NCBI RefSeq assembly: GCF_001418565.1
Contig: NZ_LIQQ01000083.1
Span: 1 to 37,103 of the forward strand
Length of the DNA: 37,103 nucleotides
DNA from: Streptomyces graminilatus
Lineage (GTDB): Bacteria > Actinomycetota > Actinomycetes > Streptomycetales > Streptomycetaceae
Reading direction: 5' to 3'
How positions within the stretch are numbered: position 1 is the first letter of the stretch; each line of letters opens with the position of its first letter. The notes under the pieces were generated by a model. That model was not told where the DNA came from, searched no databases, and saw nothing but the letters and a program-made list of their open reading frames with translations. Positions 15,023 through 24,459 of this stretch are shown in pieces. The position numbers and the translations under genes are program-made.

Positions 15023-16036
15023 TCAGAACTCGTCGTCGAACGACACCGAGCCCTCCACCGCCACCTGGTACGCCGAGGGGCGGCGCTCGAAGAAGTTGGT
15101 CAGCTCCTGGACCCCTTGCAGCTCCATGAAGGAGAAGGGGTTCTCGGAGCCGTACACCGGGGCGAAGCCAAGCCGGGCCAGCCGCTGGTCGGCGACGCAC
15201 TCCAGGTACTGGCGCATCGACTCGGTGTTCATGCCCGGCAGACCCTCACCGCACAGGTCCCGGCCGAACTGGAGTTCCGCCTCGACCGCCTCCCGCATCA
15301 TGTCCGTCACCTGCTGCTGGAGCAGGTCGTCGAACAGCTCGGGCTCCTCCTTGCGGACGGTGTCGACCACCTCGAACGCGAAGCTCATGTGCATGGTCTC
15401 GTCGCGGAAGACCCAGTTCGTGCCGGTGGCGAGGCCGTGCAGCAGACCCCGGCTGCGGAACCAGTAGACGTACGCGAAGGCACCGTAGAAGAACAGGCCC
15501 TCGATGCACGCGGCGAAGCAGATCAGGTTGAGGAGGAAGCGGCGGCGGTCGGCCTGCGTCCGCAGGCTCTCCAGCTTCTCCACCTCGTTGATCCATTTGA
15601 AGCAGAACTCGGCCTTCTCGCGGATCGACGGGATGTTCTCCACCGCGTCGAAGGCGGCGGCCCTGTCCTCCGGGTCGGGGAGGTAGGTGTCGAGCAGCGT
15701 CAGATAGAACTGGACGTGCACGGCCTCCTCGAACAGCTGGCGCGACAGGTACAGGCGCGCTTCCGGCGAGTTGATGTGCTTGTAGAGCGTCAGCACCAGG
15801 TTGTTGGCCACGATCGAGTCGCCCGTCGCGAAGAACGCGACCAGCCGGCCGATCATGTGCTGCTCGCCCTCGGACAGCTTCGCCAGGTCGGAGACGTCCG
15901 AGTGGAGGTCGACCTCCTCGACGGTCCAGGTGTTCTTGATGGCGTCCCGGTAGCGCTCGTAGAAGTCCGGGTAGCGCATGGGGCGGAGGGTCAGCTCGAA
16001 GCCCGGGTCGAGAAGGTTCTTGGCTTCGGTGGTCAT
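15023..16036 (-). CDS. nrdB: Class Ia ribonucleotide reductase beta subunit
   Basis: A 337-residue diiron-tyrosyl radical subunit of oxygen-dependent ribonucleotide reductase. Ligands and radical site can be read by position: Asp73 (TGDSIV), Glu104 and His107 with radical Tyr111 (EEAVHVQFY), Glu179 (CIEG), Glu213 and His216 (RDETMHMSF). The C-terminus ends FDDEF, the tail that docks to the alpha subunit. ATG overlaps the nrdA stop by one base (TAATG), so the subunits are coupled. Confidence 0.95.
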   Translation of the reverse strand: MTTEAKNLLDPGFELTLRPMRYPDFYERYRDAIKNTWTVEEVDLHSDVSDLAKLSEGEQHMIGRLVAFFATGDSIVANNLVLTLYKHINSPEARLYLSRQLFEEAVHVQFYLTLLDTYLPDPEDRAAAFDAVENIPSIREKAEFCFKWINEVEKLESLRTQADRRRFLLNLICFAACIEGLFFYGAFAYVYWFRSRGLLHGLATGTNWVFRDETMHMSFAFEVVDTVRKEEPELFDDLLQQQVTDMMREAVEAELQFGRDLCGEGLPGMNTESMRQYLECVADQRLARLGFAPVYGSENPFSFMELQGVQELTNFFERRPSAYQVAVEGSVSFDDEF

Positions 16037-18402
16037 TACTGGCAGGCCTCGCAGGACTCGGGGTTCTCAAGGGAGCAGGCGACGGCGTCTTCGTCGGCCG
16101 TGGCCTGCGCGGGGATCGGGGCCTGCGCCTGGGCGGCACGGGCGATGCGGGTCGCCGGGCGCGAGCGCAGGTAGTACGTCGTCTTCAGGCCCGACTTCCA
16201 GGCGTACGCGTACATCGAGGAGAGCTTGCCGATGGTCGGCGTCTCCAGGAACAGGTTCAGGGACTGCGCCTGGTCCAGGAACGGCGTCCGGGCGGCGGCC
16301 ATGTCGATGAGCCCGCGCTGCGGGATCTCCCACGCCGTGCGGTACAGGGCGCGTACCTCGGCCGGGATCCACGCGAAGCCCTGCACCGAGCCGTTCGACT
16401 CGCGCAGCGCCTCCCGGGTGCGGGCGTCCCACACGCCGAGGTCCTTCAGTTCCCGCACCAGGTACGAGTTGACCTGGAGGAACTCACCGGACAGCGTCTC
16501 GCGCTTGAACAGGTTGGAGACCTGCGGCTCGATGCACTCGTACACACCGGCGATCGAGGCGATGGTGGCGGTCGGCGCGATGGCCAGGAGCAGCGAGTTG
16601 CGCATCCCGGTGGTGGCGATACGTTCACGCAGCGCCGACCAGCGCTCGGGCCAGGTCAGCTCGACGTCGTAGTGGTCGGGGTGCAGCACACCACGGGCCG
16701 TACGGGTCTTGTCCCAGGCCGGGAGCGGGCCGTTGCGCTCGGCGAGGTCGGCGGAGGCCTCGTACGCGGCGAGCATGATCCGCTCGGCGATGCGCGTGGA
16801 GAGGGCCTTGGCCTCGGGAGAGTCGAAGGGGACGCGCAGCTTGAAGAAGACGTCCTGGAGGCCCATCGCGCCCAGGCCGACCGGACGCCAGCGGGCGTTG
16901 GAGCGGCCCGCCTGCTCGGTCGGGTAGAAGTTGATGTCGACGACCCGGTCGAGGAAGGTGACGGCGGTACGGACCGTCTCGTCCAGCCGCTCCCAGTCGA
17001 TGTCCCCGTCGGCCACGAAGGCGCCGAGGTTCACCGAGCCCAGGTTGCAGACGGCCGTCTCCCCGTCGTCCGTGACCTCCAGGATCTCCGTGCACAGGTT
17101 CGAGGAGTGGACGACGCTGCCCGGCTCGGCCGTCTGGTTGGCGGTGCGGTTGGCCGCGTCCTTGAAGGTCATCCAGCCGTTGCCGGTCTGCGCGAGCGTA
17201 CGCATCATGCGGCCGTACAGATCACGGGCCGGGATGGTCCGGCGGGCGAGCCCGGCGTCCTCGGCCTTGCGGTAGGCGGCGTCGAACTCGTCGCCCCACA
17301 GGTCGACCAGCTCGGGCACGTCGGCGGGGGAGAACAGCGACCAGAGCGCGTCCGCGTTCACCCGGCGCATGAACTCGTCGGGGATCCAGTGCGCGAGGTT
17401 CAGGTTGTGCGTACGGCGGGCGTCCTCACCCGTGTTGTCGCGCAGCTCCAGGAACTCCTCGATGTCGGAGTGCCAGGTCTCCAGGTACACCGCGGCCGCG
17501 CCCTTGCGCCGGCCGCCCTGGTTCACGGCGGCGACGGAGGCGTCCAGTGTCTTCAGGAACGGCACGATGCCGTTGGAGTGCCCGTTGGTGCCCCGGATCA
17601 GCGAACCGCGGCTGCGGACACGGGAGTACGACAGTCCGATGCCACCGGCGTGCTTGGAGAGGCGGGCGACCTGGTGGTAGCGGTCGTAGATGGAGTCCAG
17701 CTCGTCGAGAGGCGAGTCGAGGAGGTAACAGGACGACATCTGGGGGTGCCGGGTGCCGGAGTTGAAGAGCGTGGGGGAGGACGGGAGGTAATCCAGGCGG
17801 CTCATCAGCCGGTAGAGCGCGGCGACCTCGTCGAGGGCACGCGTGCTGTCGTCCTCCGCGAGACCGCTCGCCACGCGCAGCATGAAGTGCTGGGGCGTCT
17901 CGATCACCTGGCGCGTGATCGGGTGGCGCAGGAGGTACCGGCTGTGGAGCGTGCGCAGCCCGAAGTAGCCGAAGCGGTCGTCGCCTTCGAGGTCGATGAG
18001 GGCGTTCAGCCGGTCCGAGTGCAGTGTGACGAACTCGGCGGTGCGGTCGGCGATCAGGCCCTCGCGGTGCCCGACCGCCACCGACTCCGAGAAGATCGTC
18101 ACGCCCTGCGAGGCGGCCTCCGCCGCGATGGTGACGGTCAGCAGCCTGGCGGCGAGGCGGGAGTAGGCGGGGTCCTCGGAGATGAGGCCGGCCGCGGCCT
18201 CGGTGGCGAGCTCGCGCAGCTCCGACTCGTCGGCCCGCGCGGACCGGCCGCGCAGCGCGGCGGCGGCGACCCGGCCGGGGTCGGCGTCGGGAAGGTCGGC
18301 GGTCAGCTCGGTCAGGATCCGCAGGAGCGCGGTCCCGGGACCGTCCGTCTCCACTGGGGCCACTGGGGTCGCTGATGCCGGTTCGGCTGGCGCGATGGTC
18401 AC
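16036..18402 (-). CDS. nrdA: Class Ia ribonucleotide reductase alpha subunit
   Basis: A 788-residue catalytic subunit. Active-site motifs: HPQMSSCYLL (first redox Cys), NLCTEI (radical Cys with Asn and Glu) and VCNLGSVNLG (second redox Cys). The C-terminal tail CEAC is the shuttle disulfide. The N-terminal 100 residues lack a recognisable ATP-cone, so overall-activity control by dATP may be absent or altered. GTG 18402 (VTIAPAEPA) is preceded by GAGGGAGAG; longer forms upstream would read through the riboswitch region and are rejected. Expression is expected to fall when cobalamin is plentiful, leaving class II reductase to supply dNTPs. Confidence 0.94.
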   Translation of the reverse strand: MTIAPAEPASATPVAPVETDGPGTALLRILTELTADLPDADPGRVAAAALRGRSARADESELRELATEAAAGLISEDPAYSRLAARLLTVTIAAEAASQGVTIFSESVAVGHREGLIADRTAEFVTLHSDRLNALIDLEGDDRFGYFGLRTLHSRYLLRHPITRQVIETPQHFMLRVASGLAEDDSTRALDEVAALYRLMSRLDYLPSSPTLFNSGTRHPQMSSCYLLDSPLDELDSIYDRYHQVARLSKHAGGIGLSYSRVRSRGSLIRGTNGHSNGIVPFLKTLDASVAAVNQGGRRKGAAAVYLETWHSDIEEFLELRDNTGEDARRTHNLNLAHWIPDEFMRRVNADALWSLFSPADVPELVDLWGDEFDAAYRKAEDAGLARRTIPARDLYGRMMRTLAQTGNGWMTFKDAANRTANQTAEPGSVVHSSNLCTEILEVTDDGETAVCNLGSVNLGAFVADGDIDWERLDETVRTAVTFLDRVVDINFYPTEQAGRSNARWRPVGLGAMGLQDVFFKLRVPFDSPEAKALSTRIAERIMLAAYEASADLAERNGPLPAWDKTRTARGVLHPDHYDVELTWPERWSALRERIATTGMRNSLLLAIAPTATIASIAGVYECIEPQVSNLFKRETLSGEFLQVNSYLVRELKDLGVWDARTREALRESNGSVQGFAWIPAEVRALYRTAWEIPQRGLIDMAAARTPFLDQAQSLNLFLETPTIGKLSSMYAYAWKSGLKTTYYLRSRPATRIARAAQAQAPIPAQATADEDAVACSLENPESCEACQ

Positions 18403-18640
18403 AGGGGGGCTCTCCCTCGCTCGGCACGGGGCCTTGCGGAGGGCAGCGGGGCACACGGACGCCTTACGGGTACGCGCGCGTCCACCGGCCCACTCCACGA
18501 GGCCCGGACGTCAGGCGCCCGGACCGGTCGGCCGGGCGCGCTGTCGACAGGTCCTCGGACTGGACACGCACACAAACACGTACGAGTACACCGTTGCGGG
18601 ACAGTTCCGGATTCGCACCGGATTCCCCTGGACGACAGCG
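18403..18640 (-). ncRNA. Cobalamin riboswitch in the nrdA leader
   Basis: The minus-strand leader of nrdA contains the conserved cobalamin aptamer core. In order: GGGAATCCGGTGCGAATCCGG-type block near 18627-18607, CTGTCCCGCAACGGT (18605-18591), and the closing AGTCCGAGGACCTG block near 18561-18548. These match the class signature GGTG...CCCGCAAC and AGTC...ACCTGCC. The expression platform includes a hairpin with arms GCGCCCGG / CCGGGCGC (18515-18539). A B12 riboswitch on the nrdABS operon is established in S. coelicolor. The exact 5' end is inferred. Confidence 0.92.
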
Positions 18641-18646
18641 AGCATG

Positions 18647-18693
18647 AGCATACATCTTGTGCCGGGCCCCTGAAGCACCCCCACATGTTGTGT
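18647..18693 (-). promoter_or_regulatory. Tandem NrdR-box-like sites over the nrdA promoter
   Basis: Two sites, ACATCTTGTG (18652-18661) and ACATGTTGTG (18683-18692), lie exactly 31 bases apart, three helical turns, as in known tandem NrdR boxes. Extended to 16 bases each matches about 10 positions of the NrdR palindrome. The first overlaps a possible minus-strand -10 (TATGCT, 18652-18647). NrdR is known to repress nrdABS in Streptomyces; nrdR itself is not in the window. Confidence 0.7.
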
Positions 18694-18721
18694 CGTGACG
18701 TCAGTTGAGCGCCCCGAAGGT

Positions 18722-18820
18722 GCCCCGAAGGGGCCCTGAAGGGGCGGGGCTGTATCTATTTGCGGCTCCGCCGCGTGGGCGCGACAAGCCCCCACCGGGC
18801 CCGCAGCCGAAGGACCACGA
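18722..18820. repeat. GC hairpins and dispersed intergenic repeat
   Basis: GCCCC-GAA-GGGGC (18722-18734) can fold and may end the minus-strand symporter transcript. It is followed by a dispersed element whose 23-base core (18761-18783) is repeated exactly at 31606-31628 and whose flanks (GGGGCTGT before, CACCGG-CCCGCAG after) also match. No gene is seen in 18641-18833. Confidence 0.65.
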
Positions 18821-18833
18821 GCCCGGCAGAACC

Positions 18834-20441
18834 TCAGTGCGAGACGCCCGCCGAGGCCGGAGCCACCGGGGCCACGCCCGAATCCCCGGCATCCGCCGTG
18901 TAGTCGGACGCCACCGTCTCGTCCACACCGTCCGCCGCGTTCACCGCCTTCAGCGCGAACGTGAGGACCACCGTGACGACGAGGTTCAGGACGAACGCGG
19001 TCAGCCCGATGTAACCGATCTCACCGATCCCCGGGATCTCCTTCGAGCTCCCGCCGAAGTGCTTCTGCGTCGGGGACGCGACCCCGTACGCCGCCAGCGT
19101 GCCGTACAGCATGCCGGTCGCCCAGCCGATGAGCAGGGCCCAGCGGTGGAACCAGCGGGTGAACAGACCGCCGACGAGGGCCGGGAAGGTCTGCAGGATC
19201 CAGATGCCGCCCAGGAGCTGGAAGTTGATGGCGACCGTCTTGTCCATGGTCAGGACGAAGACCAGCGCGCCCACCTTCACCAGCAGCGAGACCAGCTTGG
19301 AGACCTTGGTCTCCTGTGCCGGGGTCGCGTCGGGCCGCAGGAAGTCCTTGTAGATGTTGCGGGTGAAGAGGTTCGCCGCCGCGATGGACATGATGGCCGC
19401 CGGTACGAGCGCCCCGATGCCGATCGCCGCGAAGGCCACGCCCGCGAACCAGGACGGGAACATGTCCTCGAAGAGCTGCGGGATCGCCAACTGCGGGTTG
19501 GTGACGTCGACTCCGGCCGCGATCGCCATGAAGCCCAGCAGCGCGAGCAGCCCGAGCATCAGGGAGTACAGCGGCAGGATCGTGGTGTTGCGGCGGATCA
19601 CGTCCCGGCTCCGGGAGGACAACGTTGCCGTGATCGAGTGCGGATACATGAACAGGGCGAGCGCGGAACCCAGTGCCAGCGTGGCGTACGTCCACTGGCC
19701 GGCCTCGGCCGGGACCAGTCCGCCCGCCTTGGCGGCGGTGTACTTCTCGCTCGCCGCGCCGAAGATCTCGTCGAACCCGCCCAGTTTGACGGGGATGTAG
19801 ATGATCGCCACCGCGATGACGATGTAGATCAGCGTGTCCTTCACGAACGCGATCAGGGCGGGTGCCCGCAGCCCGGAGGAGTACGTGTAGGCCGCCAGCA
19901 CGCCGAACGCGATCAGCAGCGGGAGGTCCTTCACGAACCAGTTGGTGTTCTCGCCGCCGCCGACGCCCATCACGTCCAGCACGGCCTGGATGCCGACCAG
20001 TTGGAGCGCGATGTACGGCATGGTCGCGAGGATGCCGGTGACCGCCACCGCCAGCGACAGGCCCTTCGAGCCGAACCGGCCGCGCACGAAGTCCGAGGTG
20101 GTGACGTAGCCGTGCTTGTGGGAGACCGACCACAGGCGGGGCAGGAACAGGAAGATCAGGGGGTACACCAGGATCGTGTACGGCACCGCGAAGAAGCCCG
20201 CCGCGCCCGCCGCGTAGACCGCCGCCGGTACGGCCACGAAGGTGTACGCCGTATAGAGGTCGCCGCCCAGCAGGAACCAGGTGACCCAGGTGCCGAACGA
20301 ACGGCCGCCCAGGCCCCATTCGTCGAGGCTGTGCTCGTTCTCGGCCCGGCGCCAGCGCGAGGCCAGGAAGCCGATGACCGTGACGGCCACGAAGAAGATG
20401 ATGAAGACGGCGAGTGCCACGCCGTTCACGCCGTCCTTCAC
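18834..20441 (-). CDS. Sodium/solute symporter, monocarboxylate-uptake (MctC-like) type
   Basis: A 535-residue SSS-family transporter with about 13 membrane segments. Family features include SLDEWGLGGRSFGTWVTWF near the N-terminus, the unwound first helix (GDLYTAYTFVAVPAAVYAAG) and SITATLSSRSRDVIRRN. It resembles actinobacterial acetate/propionate/pyruvate carriers (MctC). The C-terminal 30 residues are acidic and disordered. GTG 20441 overlaps the DUF3311 stop (GTGA). DUF3311 proteins typically accompany this transporter type. The substrate is not provable from sequence. Confidence 0.88.
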   Translation of the reverse strand: MKDGVNGVALAVFIIFFVAVTVIGFLASRWRRAENEHSLDEWGLGGRSFGTWVTWFLLGGDLYTAYTFVAVPAAVYAAGAAGFFAVPYTILVYPLIFLFLPRLWSVSHKHGYVTTSDFVRGRFGSKGLSLAVAVTGILATMPYIALQLVGIQAVLDVMGVGGGENTNWFVKDLPLLIAFGVLAAYTYSSGLRAPALIAFVKDTLIYIVIAVAIIYIPVKLGGFDEIFGAASEKYTAAKAGGLVPAEAGQWTYATLALGSALALFMYPHSITATLSSRSRDVIRRNTTILPLYSLMLGLLALLGFMAIAAGVDVTNPQLAIPQLFEDMFPSWFAGVAFAAIGIGALVPAAIMSIAAANLFTRNIYKDFLRPDATPAQETKVSKLVSLLVKVGALVFVLTMDKTVAINFQLLGGIWILQTFPALVGGLFTRWFHRWALLIGWATGMLYGTLAAYGVASPTQKHFGGSSKEIPGIGEIGYIGLTAFVLNLVVTVVLTFALKAVNAADGVDETVASDYTADAGDSGVAPVAPASAGVSH

Positions 20442-20758
20442 GCGGACACACCCCCGTCCAGGGCGGCCGCCTTGCGGGCGCGCTGGTCACGCTGCCAGAG
20501 CTGGTACGCGGTCATCGTCAGCGCGGTGGAGACGAACACCCACAGCATCTGGTACCAGTAGAAGAACGGGATGCCGATGAAGGCCGGATCGACCTTCGCG
20601 TACGACCCCACCCACAGCAGCGCGACGAACGGTGCGAAGAGGCAGAACCCGATGACGACACGCACCGGAGTCACCACCGGCTGCCCTGCCGCCAGTTGTC
20701 TCACTTCGGGCGCTTCAGGCACTTCTGGCAGGTCTGACTCTTCAGTCACTTCCGGCAT
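20438..20758 (-). CDS. DUF3311 small membrane protein
   Basis: A 106-residue protein with two membrane segments (about 33-50 and 68-88) separated by a loop with IGIPFFYWYQ, the DUF3311 pattern. The N-terminus has an EVxE/APEV repetitive acidic head. It precedes and overlaps the symporter gene, and is probably an accessory subunit. ATG 20758 is the start. Confidence 0.85.
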   Translation of the reverse strand: MPEVTEESDLPEVPEAPEVRQLAAGQPVVTPVRVVIGFCLFAPFVALLWVGSYAKVDPAFIGIPFFYWYQMLWVFVSTALTMTAYQLWQRDQRARKAAALDGGVSA

Positions 20759-20879
20759 GTCACGGCTCCGTCCCCTCGCCGATTACCTGTGATCGCTTGT
20801 GCAACGCGCAGGAAATCTACGGGACGGCCCCGCTTTATGGAACAGGGCCTGCCGCGACCGTGGAGCCGCCCTTGTGGCG

Positions 20880-21671
<792 letters not shown>

Positions 21672-21797
21672 CTACGGCCGGCGTCCCGCCGGTCCAAGTG
21701 CACATCGTGGCACGGCCGACGCCCCGCGTGACCTGTGATTGGTCGCTATGGGTCCTCGCACGCTCCGTGATCTCCTCTGTATACCTTCACGCCCCTC

Positions 21798-21813
21798 GCT
21801 GGTCTAGTCCACC
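21798..21813. promoter_or_regulatory. DasR operator (dre) near dasR
   Basis: GCTGGTCTAGTCCACC matches the dre consensus ACTGGTCTAGACCACT at most positions. It lies about 155 bases upstream of dasR and is well placed for autoregulation. Confidence 0.85.
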
Positions 21814-21867
21814 GCAGGGAAAAGCCCGGCCGGGCGCCCACCCTGCCCCCATTCACTGTCCGTCCGC

Positions 21868-21883
21868 AGTGGTCTACCTCGAA
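21868..21883. promoter_or_regulatory. Weak dre-like half-site
   Basis: AGTGGTCTACCTCGAA keeps the left half (TGGTCTA) of the dre consensus but not the right. It lies midway in the 411-base dasR-dasA intergenic. Binding would be weak if real. Confidence 0.4.
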
Positions 21884-21979
21884 TCGGCTGGATGTGCGGG
21901 GTATTTCCGTCACCTTCTTACTTAAAGGTTCCTGCATATGTAGGTCGCATAACGGCTGGTCAAAGGCGTTCCCGGACCC

Positions 21980-22030
21980 TTGACAGGCCGTTTCGGCTAG
22001 GCCAAGCTCCGCCTACTGGTCTACACCATT
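21980..22030 (+). promoter_or_regulatory. dasA: dasA promoter region with dre
   Basis: A good -35 box TTGACA sits at 21980-21985; the -10 is not clear at 17-18 bases. The operator ACTGGTCTACACCATT (22015-22030) lies over the likely start region, just before the ribosome site GGAGG (22046-22050). A further TTGGTCCAG half-site follows at 22029-22037. Repression by DasR of dasA through such a site is established in S. coelicolor. Confidence 0.8.
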
Positions 22031-22055
22031 GGTCCAGCTCCCTGAGGAGGTTGGT

Positions 22056-23345
22056 GTGAAGCGCAAGCTGATAGCCGCGATCGGTATCGCGGGCATGATG
22101 GTCTCGATCGCGGCGTGCGGGGACAGCGGCAGCGGCAGCGGCAGTTCGGACAAGACCGGCGCCGACGCCAAGGAGCTGACCGTCTGGCTGACCGTGGACG
22201 CGCAGAACAACTGGCCCGAGCTGGTCAAGGCCGCCGACGCCGCCCTGACGAAGAAGCACCCCGGTATCAAGATCAACCACGAGTACTACGGCTGGCCCGA
22301 CAAGAACGCCAAGCTCGACGCCGTCCTCGCCACGGACAAGGCCCCCGACGTGGTCGAGATGGGCAACACCGAGATGCTCGGCTACATGGTCAAGGGCGCC
22401 TTCGCCCCCCTCGACCCGGCGAAGTTCGACAACTCGGCCGCCTGGCTGGACGGCCTCAAGGCCTCCGTCACCTATGACGGCAAGACCTACGGCGTCCCGT
22501 ACTACGCCGGTGGCCGCGTCGCCAACTGGCGCAAGGACGTGGCGGCTTCCGTCGGCGTCAAGTCCGTACCGAAGACGTACGCCGAACTCACCGCCGCCCT
22601 GGACAAGATCCAGAAGAAGGAGGGCGGCAAGTACAACGCCTGGTACCAGCCCACCCGCGACTGGTACGCAGCCATGTCCTTCGTGTACGACGCCGGCGGC
22701 TCGATCGCCCAGGAGTCGGGCGGCCAGTGGAAGGCGAGCCTCTCCTCGCCGGAGTCCGTCAAGGGCCTCACCGAGTTCAGACACGTCATCGACAAGTACA
22801 TGCACGGCGACAAGACCAAGGACGAGTCCGACCGGTACATCGTCTACGGCCAGGGCCGGACGAGCATGATCTTCGCCGCCGCCTGGGAGGGCGCGACCGC
22901 CGAGACACCGGAGAACGACAAGACCGGCAAGCTCAAGGGCAACCTGGAGAACTTCGTCATGCCCGGCCCGTCCGGCAAGAACATGCCGGTGTTCCTGGGC
23001 GGTTCCGACCTCGCCGTCCCGGTCAGGTCGAAGGCCCAGACGGTCGCCGCCGAGTGGATCAACGCCTACACCGGAGCGAGCGGCCAGAAGGGCCTGATGG
23101 CCAAGGGCAACCTGCCCAACAACAAGACCGACCTCGCCACCCTGAAGAACGACCCGGCGACGGCGGTCCCGGCCACGGCGGCCGAGTCCAACTGGTTCGT
23201 GCCGATGGCACCGGGCTGGGGCCAGGTCGAGAAGGCCCAGATCCTCCAGACGATGCTGCAGAGCATCGGCACCGGCAAGCAGTCGGTCGAGGCCGCCGCG
23301 AAGGACGCGGACGCGGCGATCGACAAGGTCATCAACGTCAAGTAG
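22056..23345 (+). CDS. dasA: N,N'-diacetylchitobiose-binding lipoprotein DasA
   Basis: A 429-residue ABC-transporter solute-binding protein. Signal peptide with a lipobox (SIAAC, Cys21) after KRK and a hydrophobic core. The mature protein has the sugar-binding family 1 layout: ELTVWLTVDAQNNWPELVKAADAA, VVEMGNT, PYYAGGRVANWRKD, PVFLGGSDLAVP. GTG 22056 has GGAGG five bases upstream. It is the first gene of dasABC; a hairpin at 23355-23384 may keep its mRNA more abundant than the permease genes. The ATPase (MsiK in Streptomyces) is encoded elsewhere. Confidence 0.95.
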   Translation: MKRKLIAAIGIAGMMVSIAACGDSGSGSGSSDKTGADAKELTVWLTVDAQNNWPELVKAADAALTKKHPGIKINHEYYGWPDKNAKLDAVLATDKAPDVVEMGNTEMLGYMVKGAFAPLDPAKFDNSAAWLDGLKASVTYDGKTYGVPYYAGGRVANWRKDVAASVGVKSVPKTYAELTAALDKIQKKEGGKYNAWYQPTRDWYAAMSFVYDAGGSIAQESGGQWKASLSSPESVKGLTEFRHVIDKYMHGDKTKDESDRYIVYGQGRTSMIFAAAWEGATAETPENDKTGKLKGNLENFVMPGPSGKNMPVFLGGSDLAVPVRSKAQTVAAEWINAYTGASGQKGLMAKGNLPNNKTDLATLKNDPATAVPATAAESNWFVPMAPGWGQVEKAQILQTMLQSIGTGKQSVEAAAKDADAAIDKVINVK

Positions 23346-23354
23346 CGGGCCGAG

Positions 23355-23384
23355 GCGGGGCTCTGCCAGAGGGAAGGGCCCCGC
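23355..23384 (+). terminator. Intercistronic hairpin between dasA and dasB
   Basis: GCGGGGC (23355-23361) and GCCCCGC (23378-23384) form a stem with a 16-base loop and no T run. Such hairpins after binding-protein genes usually partly terminate or stabilise the upstream mRNA. Confidence 0.55.
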
Positions 23385-23460
23385 TCGCTCGCCGCCCACC
23401 CATGGGACCTGGACGACCGCAACGACCGTACGACCCGAGGGACCGCTGAGGAGCGCGCGG

Positions 23461-24459
23461 ATGAGTGCCGCTGATACGACAACCCCTGCCAAGCTGCCGC
23501 CACCGGCTCGGCACACACCACCGACGCCACCGACCGGCACGGACGCACGGCCCGGCAGAAGGCCCCCGAAGGCCGCCGCCGCGATCCCGTGGGCCCTGCT
23601 CGCCCCCTGTGTGCTGGTCCTCGCGCTGGTCCTCGGCTATCCCCTCGTCCGGCTGGTCACCCTGTCCTTCCAGAAGTTCGGGCAGTCCCAGTTGTGGGGC
23701 TTCCAGCCGGCCGAGTCGGTCGGCTTCGACAACTTCGGCAAGGTGCTCGGCGACAGCGAGTTCTGGGACGTCGTCGTCCGCACGATCGTCTTCGCCGTCG
23801 GCTGCGTGGTCTTCACCATGGTCGCCGGCATGCTGATCGCACTGCTGCTCCAGCGGGTCAGCGGCTGGATGAGGACGCTCATCAACATTGTCCTGGTGGC
23901 CAGTTGGGGCATGCCGATCATCGTGGCGACCACCGTCTTCAAGTGGCTGTTCGACTCCGACTACGGCATCGTCAACGCGCTGCTGAGCAAGCTGCCGGGC
24001 GTCGAGCTGATCGGCCACAACTGGTTCGCGAGCGGACCGCAGGGCCTGGCCGTGATCATGCTGCTGGTGGTCTGGGGCGCGGTGCCCTTCGTGGTGATCA
24101 CGCTCAGCGCCGGTCTGACCCAGGTCCCGAAGGAACTGGAGGAGGCGGCCCGGCTGGACGGCGCGGGTGCCTGGGGAGTCTTCCGGTTCGTCACCCTCCC
24201 CATCCTCAAGCCGATCATCGTGATGCTCACGACCCTGTCGGTCATCTGGGACATGGGCGTGTTCCCCCAGGTCTTCGTGATGCGCAACGGCCACCCGGAG
24301 GCCGAGTTCCAGCTCCTGACCACCTACTCCTACGACCGTGCCTTCGCCGTCAACGACTACGCCCAGGGCTCGGCGATCGCCCTGCTCACGGTGGTGCTGC
24401 TGCTCGGTGTAGTCGCCGTCTACATGCGCCAGATGCTGAAGATCGGAGAGGTCGAATGA
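23461..24459 (+). CDS. dasB: ABC sugar permease DasB
   Basis: A 332-residue MalF-type permease. After a Pro-rich cytoplasmic head (about 1-40) come six membrane segments. The EAA loop that contacts the ATPase is KELEEAARLDGAGAWGVF. ATG 23461 has GAGGAG upstream. The stop overlaps dasC by ATGA. It imports chitobiose with DasC. Confidence 0.94.
   Translation: MSAADTTTPAKLPPPARHTPPTPPTGTDARPGRRPPKAAAAIPWALLAPCVLVLALVLGYPLVRLVTLSFQKFGQSQLWGFQPAESVGFDNFGKVLGDSEFWDVVVRTIVFAVGCVVFTMVAGMLIALLLQRVSGWMRTLINIVLVASWGMPIIVATTVFKWLFDSDYGIVNALLSKLPGVELIGHNWFASGPQGLAVIMLLVVWGAVPFVVITLSAGLTQVPKELEEAARLDGAGAWGVFRFVTLPILKPIIVMLTTLSVIWDMGVFPQVFVMRNGHPEAEFQLLTTYSYDRAFAVNDYAQGSAIALLTVVLLLGVVAVYMRQMLKIGEVE

Noticed and set aside
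16672..18375. 567-codon open frame on the plus strand
   Set aside because: It is antisense to nrdA, whose catalytic motifs are unambiguous; no ribosome site or domain pattern is seen.
18399..18686. Open frames within the nrdA leader
   Set aside because: They coincide with the cobalamin aptamer, which explains the sequence conservation and structure.
18705..20561. 618-codon open frame on the plus strand
   Set aside because: It is antisense to the symporter and reads as Arg/Asp/Gln-rich low-complexity sequence.
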